Shown: positions 36,001-48,315 of the stretch, one piece after another | How the letters are laid out: every line of letters starts with the position of its first letter | Numbering within the stretch: position 1 is the stretch's first letter | Origin: Bigelowiella natans CCMP2755 | Taxonomy: Eukaryota; Cercozoa; Chlorarachniophyceae | Assembly: GCA_000320545.1 (NCBI GenBank) | Contig: ADNK01001017.1 | Span: 38,945-102,944, forward strand | Length of the DNA stretch: 64,000 bases | Direction: 5' to 3' | Program-made: the position numbers and the translations under genes | The notes under the pieces: model-generated | Told to the model about the DNA's origin: nothing | Seen by the model: the letters and a program-made list of their open reading frames with translations, nothing else | Databases searched by the model: none

Positions 36001-37097
36001 ATTTGGGATTTTTGTATATCGTTACTATTATCCTCCTACAACCATCATCCCTCATCCATGAACACTCATACAATATACGGGTATGTACTCTGTGAGTGCC
36101 GATAAGCGGTGCAACTGCTATTTATTATTTGCAGTATAGTAATTGGTAAAAATAACACCAATTGATGCTCAACCAGCACCTACTTGTTGTACTTGAGGGA
36201 TTCCAGATTGAAGGGCATGCATCAGGCCTTGCTTTATCTACAAACATGATGGCCAGGTGAAGGGGGAGGGGGGGAGGGGGGGGTACAACAAGGAGGTGAA
36301 AATGATGATAGTTTGGGAGTTGTTCTTCGCCTGTATGTCTATCTTAATTGCTAATTGGCTTGACGTTGGCATTCGTCTGCTGTTACCTCTGCTCTTATGT
36401 TAGGAGGAACAGACAACCAGCGTTTATGCATCTAAATCAACAATAACAATAATAACATCATTAATTCAAAATCACCAAACGGTGTTAAGTAAAGCAGCAG
36501 TCTCATGATGATGATCATCGTCATTATTTATGGATGTTACCAAGGCAAGTCTTGATTCTTCTTTGGCCCATAGGCTATTTTTCAGGTAAAGCCCAGCTTG
36601 CTGCTTGACAGCAATGGATGTGATTTCGGAGCTGCTTGTTATTAAATGCACTAAGTTGCTCACAAAGCTAGGATACGATTCTTCAACCATGCGTTCCAGT
36701 TGATGTTCCCCTGAGAAAGAGTACTATCATATTCAGTTGATTGCTATTATTACAATAAATATCATTGAAGAAGAGTAAACACAGCCCTACATACAACAAG
36801 CTATGGCTAAATACATGTGTGATGTATGTAAAGAAACAATAATAAAGGCACAGCAGCACCTTGATTACGTAGATTGGGGTTTGGATTCATACAATTTTCC
36901 AAGATATTTGCCAGATTACGAACAATCTGCTGTGTTGCTTGATTTTGTTGCTGATCTTGCGACTCTACCGCTGCTACACCTCCTCCCCCGTTTGCCGCCG
37001 CAAATCCGATTCCACTGCTGGTGGTGGTGCCACCTCGCAGCAGAGACCCAAGAAAGTAAGACGAATGTTCGGGCAGCACTGACGACGTTGAACTCAT
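31839..37097 (-). CDS. Importin subunit beta (karyopherin beta-1)
   Basis: Carries cargo, usually with importin-alpha, through nuclear pores; RanGTP releases it. Eleven phase-consistent exons: 37097-36860, 36710-36481, 36431-36387, 36237-36184, 35978-33885, 33761-33687, 33556-33425, 33167-33117, 32785-32758, 32566-32295, 31952-31839; 1,110 residues from the chosen ATG. HEAT-repeat landmarks: VKQQAGLYLKNSLWAKEE, QVIAKVFAAEVAVNGWPSLV, PELVYAAVNALKNAI, GFESLGLIAERFY, VGWREKEAALMALGSVI, DTSAWFLSRVAQYVPE, GDIALAISGKFVRY, ASCDLLGDIAAG. It is larger than the usual about 870 because inter-helix loops carry Gln, Ser and Thr runs and a Gly/Ser/Thr-rich insert sits near the C-terminus. The frame upstream of 37097 stays open to an ATG at 37562, so the start is uncertain. 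Confidence 0.9.
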
Positions 37098-38216
37098 CAA
37101 CTTAAATGATGAAGAAGAAGGTTTGAGAGCAGCAGCCTCTTTCCGTGCATAGCGTGTAGAAGGAAGAAGAGAGCTTTGATCAATGTCGGACACTTTTCCT
37201 TTTCCAACATTCTTTGCAGAAAACCTATTAGGAATGGTGCTACTGCAACAACCGCTAGTGTTTCTGCTGCGATGATAAGGATGACTACTACTGCTGTCAA
37301 CGATATATTTGTCAGATACTCTCCAGGTATGCGGACGTGGTGAAGAAGATCGATAATGATCAGTGTGCATCCAACTGTGATAATTATGATGATATTCATA
37401 ACGATTATTCTTACAGTTACAAGAATTCCGTTCCTTCTTTCCCCTCCCCCTCGTGCCTTCTTCATTCTCGTCAAAATAACGATGAATAAGAAGGCCATGG
37501 TTGACATCACCAGTGGTGGGCAGATCGGGGATGATCATTAGCGCACACACAAGCAGCATCACAGACGACGCACAAAGGACCGCCTAGAAACCATAAGAAG
37601 AAGACATCATATTGTGGTTTACATTTAAATAATGGATGATTCAATCGTGAACAAGTGGGAGTAACTACCCTTAAAAGGTTTCTTAAGGGGAGTAGCGTCG
37701 TCTTCTTGTGACAGCATTGATGACTATTGTAACATGGTTCTCGATGACGGCTACAATCATGGCTAAGCATCGTCGTCCTTTTGTGCTCTCCAGAATCACT
37801 TCGCACGTATTTTGTTATTTTAGTTCATAGTAACAAATCTCTGCTGATGACTGCTGTTATGTCCTCCCGGTGCTCATTTATTCATAACACCATCCTGCTG
37901 ATAATGTGGACGTAGGAACTGTGAGAGGGAGGGTTGGTGAGTTGGTTTGTTGTTGTAGAAAGTGTTGTGAAAAGTGTTGCAACTTCAAAAAGTGTTGTAA
38001 TAAGTGTTGTCGTAGTGTTGTGACGAAGAGGTTAGATGTTGTTTATTATTGTTGTTGTTGTTATTGTTGCTTCCATTGCCCTCGAAGAAAGACTACAAAA
38101 TAGGAAATAATTGGTATAATAATTAATCTATTTAACAACCATCATTTCTACCCATCTTAGTTCATAATACGTAGGGAAGTACCCCTCCCTCCCCCTCCCT
38201 CCACACTAATCTCCTC
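37098..38216. promoter_or_regulatory. Divergent gap between importin-beta and S41 peptidase
   Basis: The importin frame stays open upstream as far as 37562, so part may be 5' coding or leader. At about 37947-38030 there is a degenerate direct repeat of AAGTGTTGT / TAGTGTTGT spaced by 9-18 bp (at least six copies). A CT/CCCTCC tract precedes the plus-strand ATG. No other exon was seen. Confidence 0.45.
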
Positions 38217-39589
38217 ATGATCTCGATAGGGCTGGTAGCCACCACTGGCTTGCTGATACAATGTACATACGCGCACCTCGGCGCCATGGAGTTCTTAAAA
38301 TCCACTGGTGTTCCCCCTAGTCGTTCAACTTCAACAATATCACTTAAAAATTATCAGCTTGGAGGAGGAGGAGTTGTATTTACTCGCCGTCTCCATCACT
38401 TACATGGAACTTCAGCATACGATCGTGGAATTGAACGCTGTGGTGGCTCACAAGTTGCAGAAAGGGAAGGATCAATAGCTTTTTCACGGAGAATGAGTAA
38501 TAAGAACGGGATTATTCGAAGCAGGTCACTTCGAATGAAATGTTGTGAGACCAGTAGCAGCAGCAGCAGTGATACTGGCTATGATAGCGAAAAACATAGC
38601 AATACCAATGTTAATATTGGAAGTAAATTGCCTGAAGCTCCTTCGAGAAATAGCTTCGGTAGACTACTACGAGTGGATGGTCAGAGAAGAAGTTGGGTAC
38701 CACTACGTGATAACAACCCCAGACAACGAGTGGGTGATCGGAGAAGAAGTTGGATTCGTGATAACCTCGTCGGCGCAGGCGTAAGTATTGTGGTAGTACC
38801 GTTAATCTTTGAATCTCTTGTTGGTAAATATAGAGAGGCTCAAGCGTTTCTTGGAGTGGAACTTGAGGTAGTAGCAGCAGGACAACATTATTTATTAATG
38901 TGTGCTGTTAAGTGTACGTGAACACGCCATCAATCAATTTTTCTATAAGATCCTGATGGAAACTTTGAATAATACGGCCTCACTATATGATGTCGTCCTT
39001 CTCCGGCCCTGTAGAAACTTGTCCCTTCTTTCTTTCTCTTGTTGTGCGTTCGTATGCAAGTTGTTTGCGTCATCATAATTCCAAATGCTGCTGATTCATA
39101 AAGGTGAAAAAAATGAACCCTGTATCTAATGAAGAAGCTCAGAGCCTCATTCGTGACGTAGCTGACACAGTCACAAGGTGTATGTACTACTACTACTACT
39201 TGTGCTACTTGTACTACTACTACTACTAAAATGTTTATGTTTATTATGAATATGCTGCAACAATTAACATTGAGAGTTCTACCGCAGAGAGAGCAAGTCC
39301 ATTATTTAATAGTAATATTAATATTATCTCATCAAGATATTCTCTCCTCCTATTATTATCTGATCAAGATATTTTCTCCTCTTCCTCCTCCTCGATTATT
39401 GATGATAAATAGAGGGTATGTTGATGCAAATAACGGTGGTTTCTCCCAAGACAAATGGCGTAGCCTCATAAACGAGGTAGTAGCAGTAGTAGCAGTAGCA
39501 GTAGTGGCAATATGGTTGAACTACGAGGAATAAAATTGGAGAAGGAGGTGGGATTAGCAATCTCACGATGATGATATATTACTGCTCAG

Positions 39590-39623
<34 letters not shown>

Positions 39624-39786
39624 ATATACGTAGCTCGGATATATTATTGATGATATATGAATAATAATCAGGCCCAGACAAAACAGTATACATACAAGGA
39701 ACAAGTTTATGAGGAAATTCGAAAGTAGTAGTCTTGAAGAACACCACAACAGCACTTGCAGCCTATGATGATGATGGGAGTGGTGG

Positions 39787-39820
<34 letters not shown>

Positions 39821-40855
39821 CTACGCACAAACAACATGTTTTATTAGATGATGTGACATGATTCTATTTTGTGTGATGGTATGTTGTACAGAATTTTAAG
39901 TAAAGCAAATGTGGATGAGTACACCTCATTCTTAGAGGTCATTTAGCAGCTCTTTATGCTCAGCAAGTAGTTGAAGACAACGACGACGACGATAATAACA
40001 ACAACAGCATCAAATTGATTATCTTCTCTTTATGTCATTGTTATTGAAGAAGACATTTGTTGTTATATAGTTGTCATTTTTTACTCTTCTTCTTCTTAGT
40101 TTTCTTCTTCTTCTTCTTCTTTTCTGTTATTAGCCCGCAGAAATAGATGCATTGACAAAATACGATATAAGTGGGGTTGGTGTGAATCTTGTCACCAAAG
40201 AGCAATTTGTGTAAGAAACAATTTCTTTTTAGCTGCTGTGCGTGTTTGTTTAATGGCTGCTGCTGCTGCTACTACTCGATGATTTAAATTAGTAGTAGTA
40301 ATAGAGGTGATTTTCCTGCATTTTTTTAATCATATACACATCATAGCTATTTTATTAATAACAATCATCATTGTGATGATGATCATCCTTACATTAGACG
40401 TAAGGTCGGTCCAGTACCTCCAGCTCTCGAAGAAAGGTTGCTTGTTGTTATCGTTGTTTTTGCTATTGTTAATATTAAATGACGATGATAAGCACAACGA
40501 AGTCGTAGTATTATTATTTTGCTATAATTTCATATATGAATATGTATGGAAATGATGATACACTCCCTCCCTCCTCCTCTCTCTCTCTTTCCTACCGCGT
40601 AGGACAACAGATGATGACATCCTCGTGCTGGCAGTCCTCAAGAACTCTCCCGGCTTCAGAGAGAGGGTACTATTGTTGTTGTTATTGTTACTTCTAACGA
40701 GACGTCGTAAAAATAATAATAATAAGAAGAAGAAGAAGAAGAAGAATACGTCGTCAATGAATCGTATATTGTAAATCAGCAGTATATTCTAGATTAACCA
40801 CTCTTTATGGTTTGGTACAATATGATCATTTTTTCATTATTTCTTTTCTCATTTT

Positions 40856-40888
<33 letters not shown>

Positions 40889-41301
40889 ATCTTAAAATGC
40901 TGTTCGCATGGATGGGTGGTAGTAAGGTTTAGAACTATTTTTTATGTAAATTATTCATATTTTTCCTCCTCCTCCTTCTCCTCCTCCTCCTCCTCTCCTT
41001 CCTCTTTTCACACATCATCATTATGTGTTGGGCAATACTAATACAGGCTCGAGCTAGGGGATTTAGTTGTAAGTGTTGATGGTGCAAATGTACGTGGCAT
41101 GCCCCCGTTTGATGTACTATCAAGAATTCAAGGAGGAGGAGGAGAGGAGAAGAGGAAGAAGGTTCTCTTCGTTTTGACGTTGCTGCTGCTGTAGCATGAT
41201 CTACGTATTAGTAAGTCTATCCCAGTCTCGTGCTATAAATATTATTTTGAATAATGTCTAAATATTATTAACAGGACAATGATGATGTGGTGGAATCTTC
41301 G

Positions 41302-41335
<34 letters not shown>

Positions 41336-41430
41336 CGGCGACAGTTAAAATTATAACAAGAAGAGGCTCAGATGGACAGGTGACCATAGTAGTAGTAGTA
41401 GTAGAAGAGGGTCAGATGGACAGGTGACCA

Positions 41431-41462
<32 letters not shown>

Positions 41463-42520
41463 TATGTTGTTGTTGATGATGATGTTATTGTTAATGTGCC
41501 TGCTTTATGATATATATCGTAAAATGATTTACAATATTATCGGTGCAAATTGTAACAAGAGGAGGCTACACATATTTGATGTTGTTAGTATTATTATATC
41601 ATTGTTGCTGTTGTTGTTGTAACTGCTAAAAATAATCGCATACATGAGAAGCTTGGTTATACATATTATGTGAGGTGTTCTTCTGTATCATATAGGCAAA
41701 AGTACACACACTCACAGTACACATGATGATGGTGATGGTTATGTTGATGGTGATGATGATGATGATGATGCGACGTAGGAGGTCGTTGTAGACATTCCAA
41801 GATCAGCTCCCTCATCTATTAACGAATCCCCTGTGAAGTATTCTATTGAAAAAGGCAAGGATGGCAAAAGGTGGGTGGGTGGGTGAGTGGGTGGGGGTGA
41901 CGAGAATAATGATAATGATGGTAATGAGGATGATGATAAAACACATATCTGCCATAAGTAGGGTCGGAGTAGTTGTGCTCACAGAATTCAATTCCAAAGC
42001 AGCAGCGGTAAGAGTGAATAGTCAGTCGTCTTTAATAAACTATGTGGTTGTACGTACTACTAGTAGTAGTAGTGGTAGTCGTAGGAAGGTAGGAGGACGG
42101 GGGGGAGAAGTGAGTAGTACTAACCAGCAGTCTTTAATCAAATATGTTAGATAGTAAAATGAGGATGATGATGAAGAAGAAGAAGGAGAATAGACACTAA
42201 GATTTCTTAAAGCTGTGATGATTGATAATTATTGTAGTAAAGGAGGATTAGTGCAGCGTCGTCTTTTTTCCTTTGTAGCATTTATTTAGGGTTCGCTACT
42301 ACGTGTATTATCGTGTCAATACCATTGTTCCTAACAACAATCCATACCAAATACTTCATCCTAGTTTTGTTCAATTAGTCATACTAAAATTTGGTACTGG
42401 ATGTATATCCACAATTGTTGTTGTTGTTGTTTCGGTATTAATCAACCGACCGACGACATATTCCTACTCCTCTTATTACTAATCCTCCTACTACTATTGC
42501 TACCGCTACTCCTCCTCCTC

Positions 42521-42554
<34 letters not shown>

Positions 42555-43130
42555 AACTACTACAGGATTTAGAATCTGCACTGATGATCTTAGAGAGCCA
42601 AGTTGATGAATACATCTTAGGTTCTAATAATTCTATTACAATACCTACTTCGAATGCAATAAACATGTATTCAAACGAACAAAAGGGACCGAGGAAGATC
42701 CTAAAAACGTTCATTATTTAAATTTTTGAAGAGGCAATGTTGTTGTTGTTGTTCTAACTAATAATGATCGCAGACTTACGTTACAATTTGGGTGGGATCG
42801 CACAGGAAGCCGTCCAGATTGCAGGGTATGTAAGTAAGAGTCATAAGAAGGCTGGTGGTGGTGGTGGAGATTGTGTGTCGTGGAATAGCAGTAGCAAGAG
42901 TAACAGCAGCAGCACATGTCAATGAAAGAAATACATGTTGATCTATTGTTGCGGTAGGTAGGTATTTAGTTTCATCACCAACACACTACTTACTAGCTAA
43001 TAAACCCTATTATTAATCCACGAACATCATGATGATGATGATGATGAGGAGGAGGAGGAGGAGGAGGAGAAGGAGCGATGAATAACCAGCATAAGAATTC
43101 TTATCCCCTTATAACTTCTTGTGTATGTCT

Positions 43131-43163
<33 letters not shown>

Positions 43164-43775
43164 TCGTCGTCTTCTTCTTACTTTCCAGGATGTTCATGGG
43201 TGGTGATAAAGCTGTTACCTACACTGTTTCCAACACTGGTTAGTTAGAATATAGCAGAACAACAACACAAACCCTACTACTACTACTAGACCTTCTTCTT
43301 CTTTGATATCTATGATTGGAGAATGATCAAATCACATATTATCAGGAGAGTTACTTGAAGGATTGGATGTCAGCAGGTGCTGTTTACTACTTACTTACTG
43401 CTGCTACTGGTGGTAGTTGTGCTGATACTGAAGCAGGTTCTAGGAAACACGATCATGATGATGATGAGGAGGAGGAGGAGGAGATCAGCATCATCACTAT
43501 TGAAATTTATCCTTAATACTTCTCCCAAATAAACTCTTATTGTAGGCGCGCTTTAACTGATAAGCCTCTTATCGTGAGAGTAAATTTCTTGACAGCAAGG
43601 TATTAGTGTCGTTTCGTATTAAAGGGAGGAAGAAGGAGTAGTAGTAGTAGTAGTAGTAGTAGTACTTATTTTATCATTATTCTGACTATGGGAATTCTGC
43701 TGGTTAATTTGTTTCCTTTTCTTTTAAATTTTATACGATATTACATCTTTTGTGGGGAACTAACGTTAAAAAAAC

Positions 43776-43812
<37 letters not shown>

Positions 43813-44074
43813 CCTTCGCCAAACATCATCAGAACCCTAACCCTAATGATGATTTCCTTCGCCAAACATCATCAGTGCTAGCGAGATATTAGCCGGTGCT
43901 CTACAGGATAACTGCCGGGCAGTGTTGGTACAATTGCTACTTGATACTACTACTATGAGTAATATTATATTATATTATTTACAAATTATAATCTATACGA
44001 TTCATTCAAACTTAACAGCGGTTGTTCTTTATGATGGTAGTAGCAACAACACAACATTACATACATTTTACAAT

Positions 44075-44151
<77 letters not shown>

Positions 44152-44702
44152 ATTAAATGTTATAATTTCAATTCATAGGTTGGGACGAAGACGTTCGGTA
44201 AAGGTGTAATTCAAGGAATATTCCAGGTAGATGACAATGGTATATAAATATATGTATTTATATATGTTTACTGTATGTTTATAATCGAATGAAAGACACA
44301 ACATATCTGCTGCTGCTTTTTAAAAAAGCAAGGACCTGTTTCCTACCATTAATGTTTAAATGTTTCATGTATGTTAGCATTAGCATCAGTGTTGATTCAA
44401 TTTTAGTATTTGTGATCTGAAAATAGAGCACCAATGAATTAGTTTGCTGATGGATCTGGGATTAAATTGACTAATCAATTAGTTTGCTGATGGATCGGGG
44501 ATTAAATTGACTATCGGAAAATACCTCACCCCCAAACGTAGTAGTCTTAACTCTTCCATCAAATTAATGAAAAAATGTAGGGAATGACGATGGCATTCAC
44601 AGAAGCATTCATCATAAGTTTCTGTTATGATTAGGGAGAGATATCAACAAACGCGGTATAAAACCCGACTTTTTTATGGTAGGTGGCATCTTTAACCGCT
44701 AA
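38217..44702 (+). CDS. C-terminal processing peptidase (S41, CtpA-type), probably thylakoid lumen
   Basis: CtpA removes the C-terminal extension of photosystem II D1. Twenty-one phase-consistent exons: 38217-38867, 39104-39177, 39413-39476, 39672-39724, 39892-39937, 40134-40210, 40398-40436, 40603-40666, 41054-41161, 41275-41379, 41779-41870, 41962-42007, 42566-42620, 42774-42825, 43189-43238, 43346-43376, 43546-43599, 43876-43927, 44179-44226, 44581-44617, 44635-44702; 621 residues. A hydrophobic N-terminus, a Ser/Arg-rich stretch and a second hydrophobic segment after RRRSW ending AQAF suggest a bipartite leader. A PDZ domain follows (LGDLVVSVDGANVRGMPPFD). The core has LDLRYNLGG, TASASEILAGAL and GTKTFGKG; the Ser of TAS and the Lys of FGK are 25 residues apart, as in the known Ser-Lys dyad. 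IKPDFF lies near the end. The last two exons are less certain. Confidence 0.86.
38664..38770 (+). repeat. Intragenic tandem repeat in the peptidase leader exon
   Basis: Two diverged copies of about 52 bp, each containing GAGTGG, then GAGAAGAAGTTGG, then CGTGATAAC, encode repeated RV.G.RRSW..RDN. The repeat is just upstream of the second hydrophobic segment and duplicates its basic region. Confidence 0.75.
41363..41436 (+). repeat. 44-bp tandem duplication copying a splice donor
   Basis: The exon end GGCTCAGATGGACAG and donor GTGACCATAGTAG at 41380 recur as GGGTCAGATGGACAG and GTGACCATAGTAG at 41424. The shift of 44 is not a multiple of three, so the two donors give different frames. Confidence 0.85.
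43801..43875 (+). repeat. Tandem duplication copying a splice acceptor, with telomere-like spacer
   Basis: The sequence GATGATTTCCTTCGCCAAAC plus ATCATCAG occurs at 43805-43832 and 43848-43875. The second AG is the acceptor of the exon carrying the active-site Ser. The spacer is AACCCTAACCCTAAT, two telomere-type units. Confidence 0.88.
44074..44150. repeat. Compound (AC)n-(AT)n-(GT)n palindromic microsatellite
   Basis: AC 44074-44098, AT 44099-44130, GT 44131-44150, adjoining without spacer, in the intron just before the exon with the active-site Lys. Confidence 0.95.
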
Positions 44703-44984
44703 ATTTGAGATTAATTATGTATATCCACCTTTTCTCTATGTGAAAGAAAGTTTGTAGTCGGAAATTGTATGTCACATGCTGGTTTTCGTGGCTATTATCA
44801 GATTCCTGGAAACCCTACGTTAGAGGAGAAGATTGTACAATGTAAAGCCAATGGAAATGGCTGACAGGCTATAGGAATTTCATTTCTTTATTTGTGATTA
44901 GAGGACCCTCAGACCTTGTCACTTTCAACATATTGCATGCATTGACACACATTGCATAGTGAGTGCAACATTAGAAACACCGTA

Positions 44985-45053
44985 TGCGTATACTACATAT
45001 TGCTGCATTAGATGACAATTGAAGGAATTTAAATATTCATTACATCCATCGTC
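44985..45053 (+). mobile_element. Non-LTR retroelement-like tail, copy 2
   Basis: TACATATTGCTGCATTAGATG, GACAATTGAAGGAATTTAAA and CATTACATCCATCGTCTC follow the same order as the tail at 59288-59390, with more divergence than the other copies. Confidence 0.6.
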
Positions 45054-45265
45054 TCACATTGTAGCATGTACTGTGTCTATTGGCATGTGCTAATAGTCTA
45101 AATTAAGTGCCTTGTAGTTTACTTTTATTTACGAAAACCGTACCAAGTGTTTGGCAGCAAGTACTTGCTCCATGTGGCGTTGGATTTGCGGCTACACGTA
45201 CATGATATACCGCTATGTGAAGAAGACATTTAATGTTGTGTGCATGCTACAGTGCGTGTAGCTAT

Positions 45266-45365
45266 TTTGCTGTCGTTGGAGCTGTTTGCCTTTCACAACT
45301 TCCGAGGACCCATCTAGCCGTGAAGAGATGCGCTTGCGGGTGGGCTCTGTTGTTTAACTCGATTT
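45266..45365. pseudogene. Diverged copy of part of the neighbouring minus-strand gene
   Basis: TTTGCTGTCG, TGAAGAGATGC, CTCTGTTGT and TAACTCGAT occur in the same order and orientation as in 47238-47323, which is coding in the minus-strand gene. An 8-bp insertion and other gaps break the frame. Confidence 0.75.
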
Positions 45366-45398
45366 ATTAATCGGAAGATTTTAATTCGTGACATTATC

Positions 45399-45450
45399 AA
45401 ATGTATGATTTCAATTTCTAGATTTGTGGGTTGGGACGAAGACGTTCGAC
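45399..45450 (+). pseudogene. Diverged copy of peptidase intron end plus exon start
   Basis: AAATGTATGATTTCAATTTC, then GGTTGGGACGAAGACGTTCG, matches 44155-44198 (intron 3' end and start of the exon with the catalytic Lys). The copy includes intron sequence, so it is not from mRNA. It diverges after 20 exon bases. Confidence 0.78.
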
Positions 45451-45578
45451 AGACACATCATGTGTTGTTTGTGCATGTATGTGTTTTATTACGCACATCT
45501 AGACCTGTGCGTACGTACTACCCAGTACTAGAGTACTGTGCATGCACACTTTAGCAACATGCAGCACCTACTAGCGTA

Positions 45579-45624
<46 letters not shown>

Positions 45625-46916
45625 AACAGCACTAGCGCATGCAGTATAATGACAGCTGATGAGCTCTCAAACGGCTACGCTAGCTACCTGCAGCTAGCTA
45701 CCTAGGCTCGCCGCGTAGCAACTAGAGCGTTGCGTGGCGCAGCATCCTTGGCAGCTGATCACACGCACGATGCAACTTCTAGACTTGTGATCGACTGCGC
45801 ACTAGCTAGCTAGCTAGCGCACATCGCCTAATGAGTCCTACGATGTTCATTACAGTGCTGTGTGAATCGTACGTAGTCAAGAATCGCCAATGACAACGCT
45901 ATAGCTAGCGTGTCTGGGCCGAACGCAGCACCTGAGTCAAACTAGTACACACAGTGTTCACTAGCTCACGCTGGCGCTTTCACACTCACGCACATGCAAC
46001 GTGCACTAGTGCAGACATACAACATGACGCAGTGCACACATGAATGACAGCTCTACCGCCACTTCATTGCTACATTACCCTTTGTACCTTCTAGCCTTCA
46101 CTACAACCAGTAAAGGGACTTATGTCTATATACCTAGATACGTGTATGCGCGTATGACACATCTGTGCCAATCCTTTCATCTAGTCGACCATGTGTAAAG
46201 TCAATCGTCATCCATATGGTAGTGTGAATGCACCTGCGACTACGATGCCGCGTGCCGCTACAAAGTGTGCGCACGTGCATGTATGTGCCGCAGTGCCGCA
46301 AAGACTATACGTGCAAAGTGTATATAGTGGCCGCACCAACACTCGCTAGCACGTGCACACACAGCACGACACGCTACGCTTCTTGAAGCAAATGTGCATA
46401 GAATCGAAGCAACTTCAATTGCGCTTAAGATGATGCGTGTGATGATGGCACCATGGATGATGCCATGGTCGCACGCCTTCTATCCAATACACGTGGTAGT
46501 GGCAGTCATCTCCACCAGCTCAGACGACAATGCGCGTGGTCGTCAGCTGGCTACGATACTACTCTACTCGCTCTAGAGCTGTTAACAAAGATGACATCGT
46601 AACTTTAAGGACTTGATTCCGTCGTCTATCAAGCGAATGTACTACCTTGATCGAACATGCTCATCAATAAATAATGAACTTTAGACACAGTAAATGTATA
46701 CAGTATATACGTTGGGTCTATGTGATATTCATGCATGTATGCCATGAGAGAAATGCATGCATGCATTCATGTATGTATCTGTGTGTTTTTGTGCTTTACT
46801 ACACATTTCAACATTTTCAGTGGATACGTACCGACATAGCATTTTGAACGGGAGGATTTCTCGAATCCAAACCCGGCTACCTCGTAGTAGAAGGGTTGTT
46901 CACGCGTGCTGGTAGA

Positions 46917-48083
46917 CTATACTACTGGTGGAGGCAAGGCATTGGGATCACCGACGAGATCGCACGACGAGACTTCTTCGGAATGTATATTCTTCCTTCC
47001 TAACTCCTTACTTTGCTCTTTTTGGAACTGTTTCTGTAAAGTTGCAATTCGTTCTGTAGAGAATTTGAATATATCGAGATTCGGTGTGATGACTTTTGAT
47101 GACCAGGAACCAACGTGCAACTGCATCTGTTCTTTGGATCTCTGGCTGGGAAATTTCTCGTAATTAGCAGTCTCCATGGGAAGAGGAAGGAGGCCTGTTG
47201 TTGTTGTTTTTGAATTGTGCCTACTGCTGCACACTTTGCTGTCGATGGAGTTGTTTCCTTTCTCAATTCCCGACGACCCATGAAGAGATGCAGGAAGACG
47301 ACTCTGTTGTCTAACTCGATGAGAATGCAGGTTAAGAAACTGCAGTTCTGAAAACAGCAGTTTCTGCACCTCATCCTCCTGCTGTTGGAGCTTCTGCTCG
47401 CTATTGTTTTCTCGCTGACATGCCAATCCTCCAGGCCGAATTTTCGATTTTTTGAGCTCCTATTACAAACTCTGGTTATCAGTAGGGCTATCAATCTCTC
47501 TTGGGTTGTTGCAATACGGCATGCAACAACATAAAACAAACTATAGTCGGATACTTCGACTTCTGCTGGCTCACGAACAGAACCATATCACTAAGTGATT
47601 TCTCTTCCTACCTGCTGATAGGATTGAGCATATTGTTTAGCATAACTAAGTGATCCATCATATTCTTCACGACTGGATTTGAAAGGGATATCCTGCTCCT
47701 CGCCATCAGCTCCACAGCAGCTACTATCTGCATAATATTATATAAATTCATGCTGGTGTACGCATACCTCAATAGTATACTCAAACACAATCGTGTTCAG
47801 AGAGTATTTCCTCAATTTCAACTTCCATTATTGATCAAATATCATAAAGGATAGTTGACGTGAATCTTTCATAAAAGTTAATGCATCGAATATCAATGCC
47901 AGGGAAAGTTTAAATCATTCTAAATATAGCAGGGGGACCGTTTCTAGTCCTGGCTTTCAGCTTCATTTGCGCTTCTCCTTTATATATCGATGACTGTGAT
48001 TTTGATGGTAAAGCAGAGAATCTGCTGTGTTCAAGGAGTAACTCCAGGAGGTCACAATCGTCAGCAGATGCTTCTTCACCCAT
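46917..48083 (-). CDS. Unrecognised 278-residue hydrophilic protein, probably coiled coil
   Basis: Not recognised. Four phase-consistent exons: 48083-47939, 47821-47789, 47727-47612, 47459-46917. The protein starts MGEEASADDCDLLELLLEHS, passes through EIEEILSEHDYSSCCGADGE and EEYDGSLSYAKQYAQSYQQ, and has two segments with heptad-like spacing (EQKLQQQEDEVQKLLFSELQ and RIATLQKQFQKEQSKELG). No membrane segment or signal peptide was seen. A shorter alternative uses the ATG at 47828. Natural composition and phase-consistent exons support a real gene, but no family assignment is possible. Part of the last exon has a broken copy about 2 kb away at 45266-45365. Confidence 0.58.
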
Positions 48084-48315
48084 TTCTTTTTAAACAATCC
48101 TGCACATGAACTACATTAAATGTCGTGTGGAAGTCATTCACACCTCGCTGACTAATTGAACAACTACCCGCACGTTTACTTCTTCCTGGATAGACCTGGT
48201 AAGTTATTTTATGTTTCTCTAGATAAAACTAAAGATTATCTGGGTGGATCCATTTTGTTCTGCTCGGTTTGTGTTTGGTTCGAAGAAGAATAAGTCTTAT
48301 AGAAAGCCCTCATCT
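48084..48315. promoter_or_regulatory. Divergent gap (278-residue gene / histidine phosphatase)
   Basis: About 230 bp between the inferred starts. The plus-strand frame is already open from 48244, so the true promoter space may be smaller. No motif stands out. Confidence 0.35.

Larger units (their letters stand above)
44703..46916. repeat. Convergent gap: island with retroelement tail and copies of both flanking genes
   Basis: 3'-3' gap between the peptidase and the 278-residue gene. A tail copy lies at 44985-45053. A diverged copy of part of the right-hand gene's last exon lies at about 45266-45365 (matches 47238-47323). A copy of the peptidase intron end plus the start of exon 44179 lies at about 45399-45450. 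From 45470 to 46400 the sequence is TGCA/GCTAGC-rich, with a GT run at 45583-45622. No functional gene was found. Confidence 0.72.

Noticed and set aside
43833-43847. AACCCTAACCCTAA as a telomere remnant
   Set aside because: Only two units between copies of a local duplication; too short to claim an interstitial telomere, though noted as a spacer.
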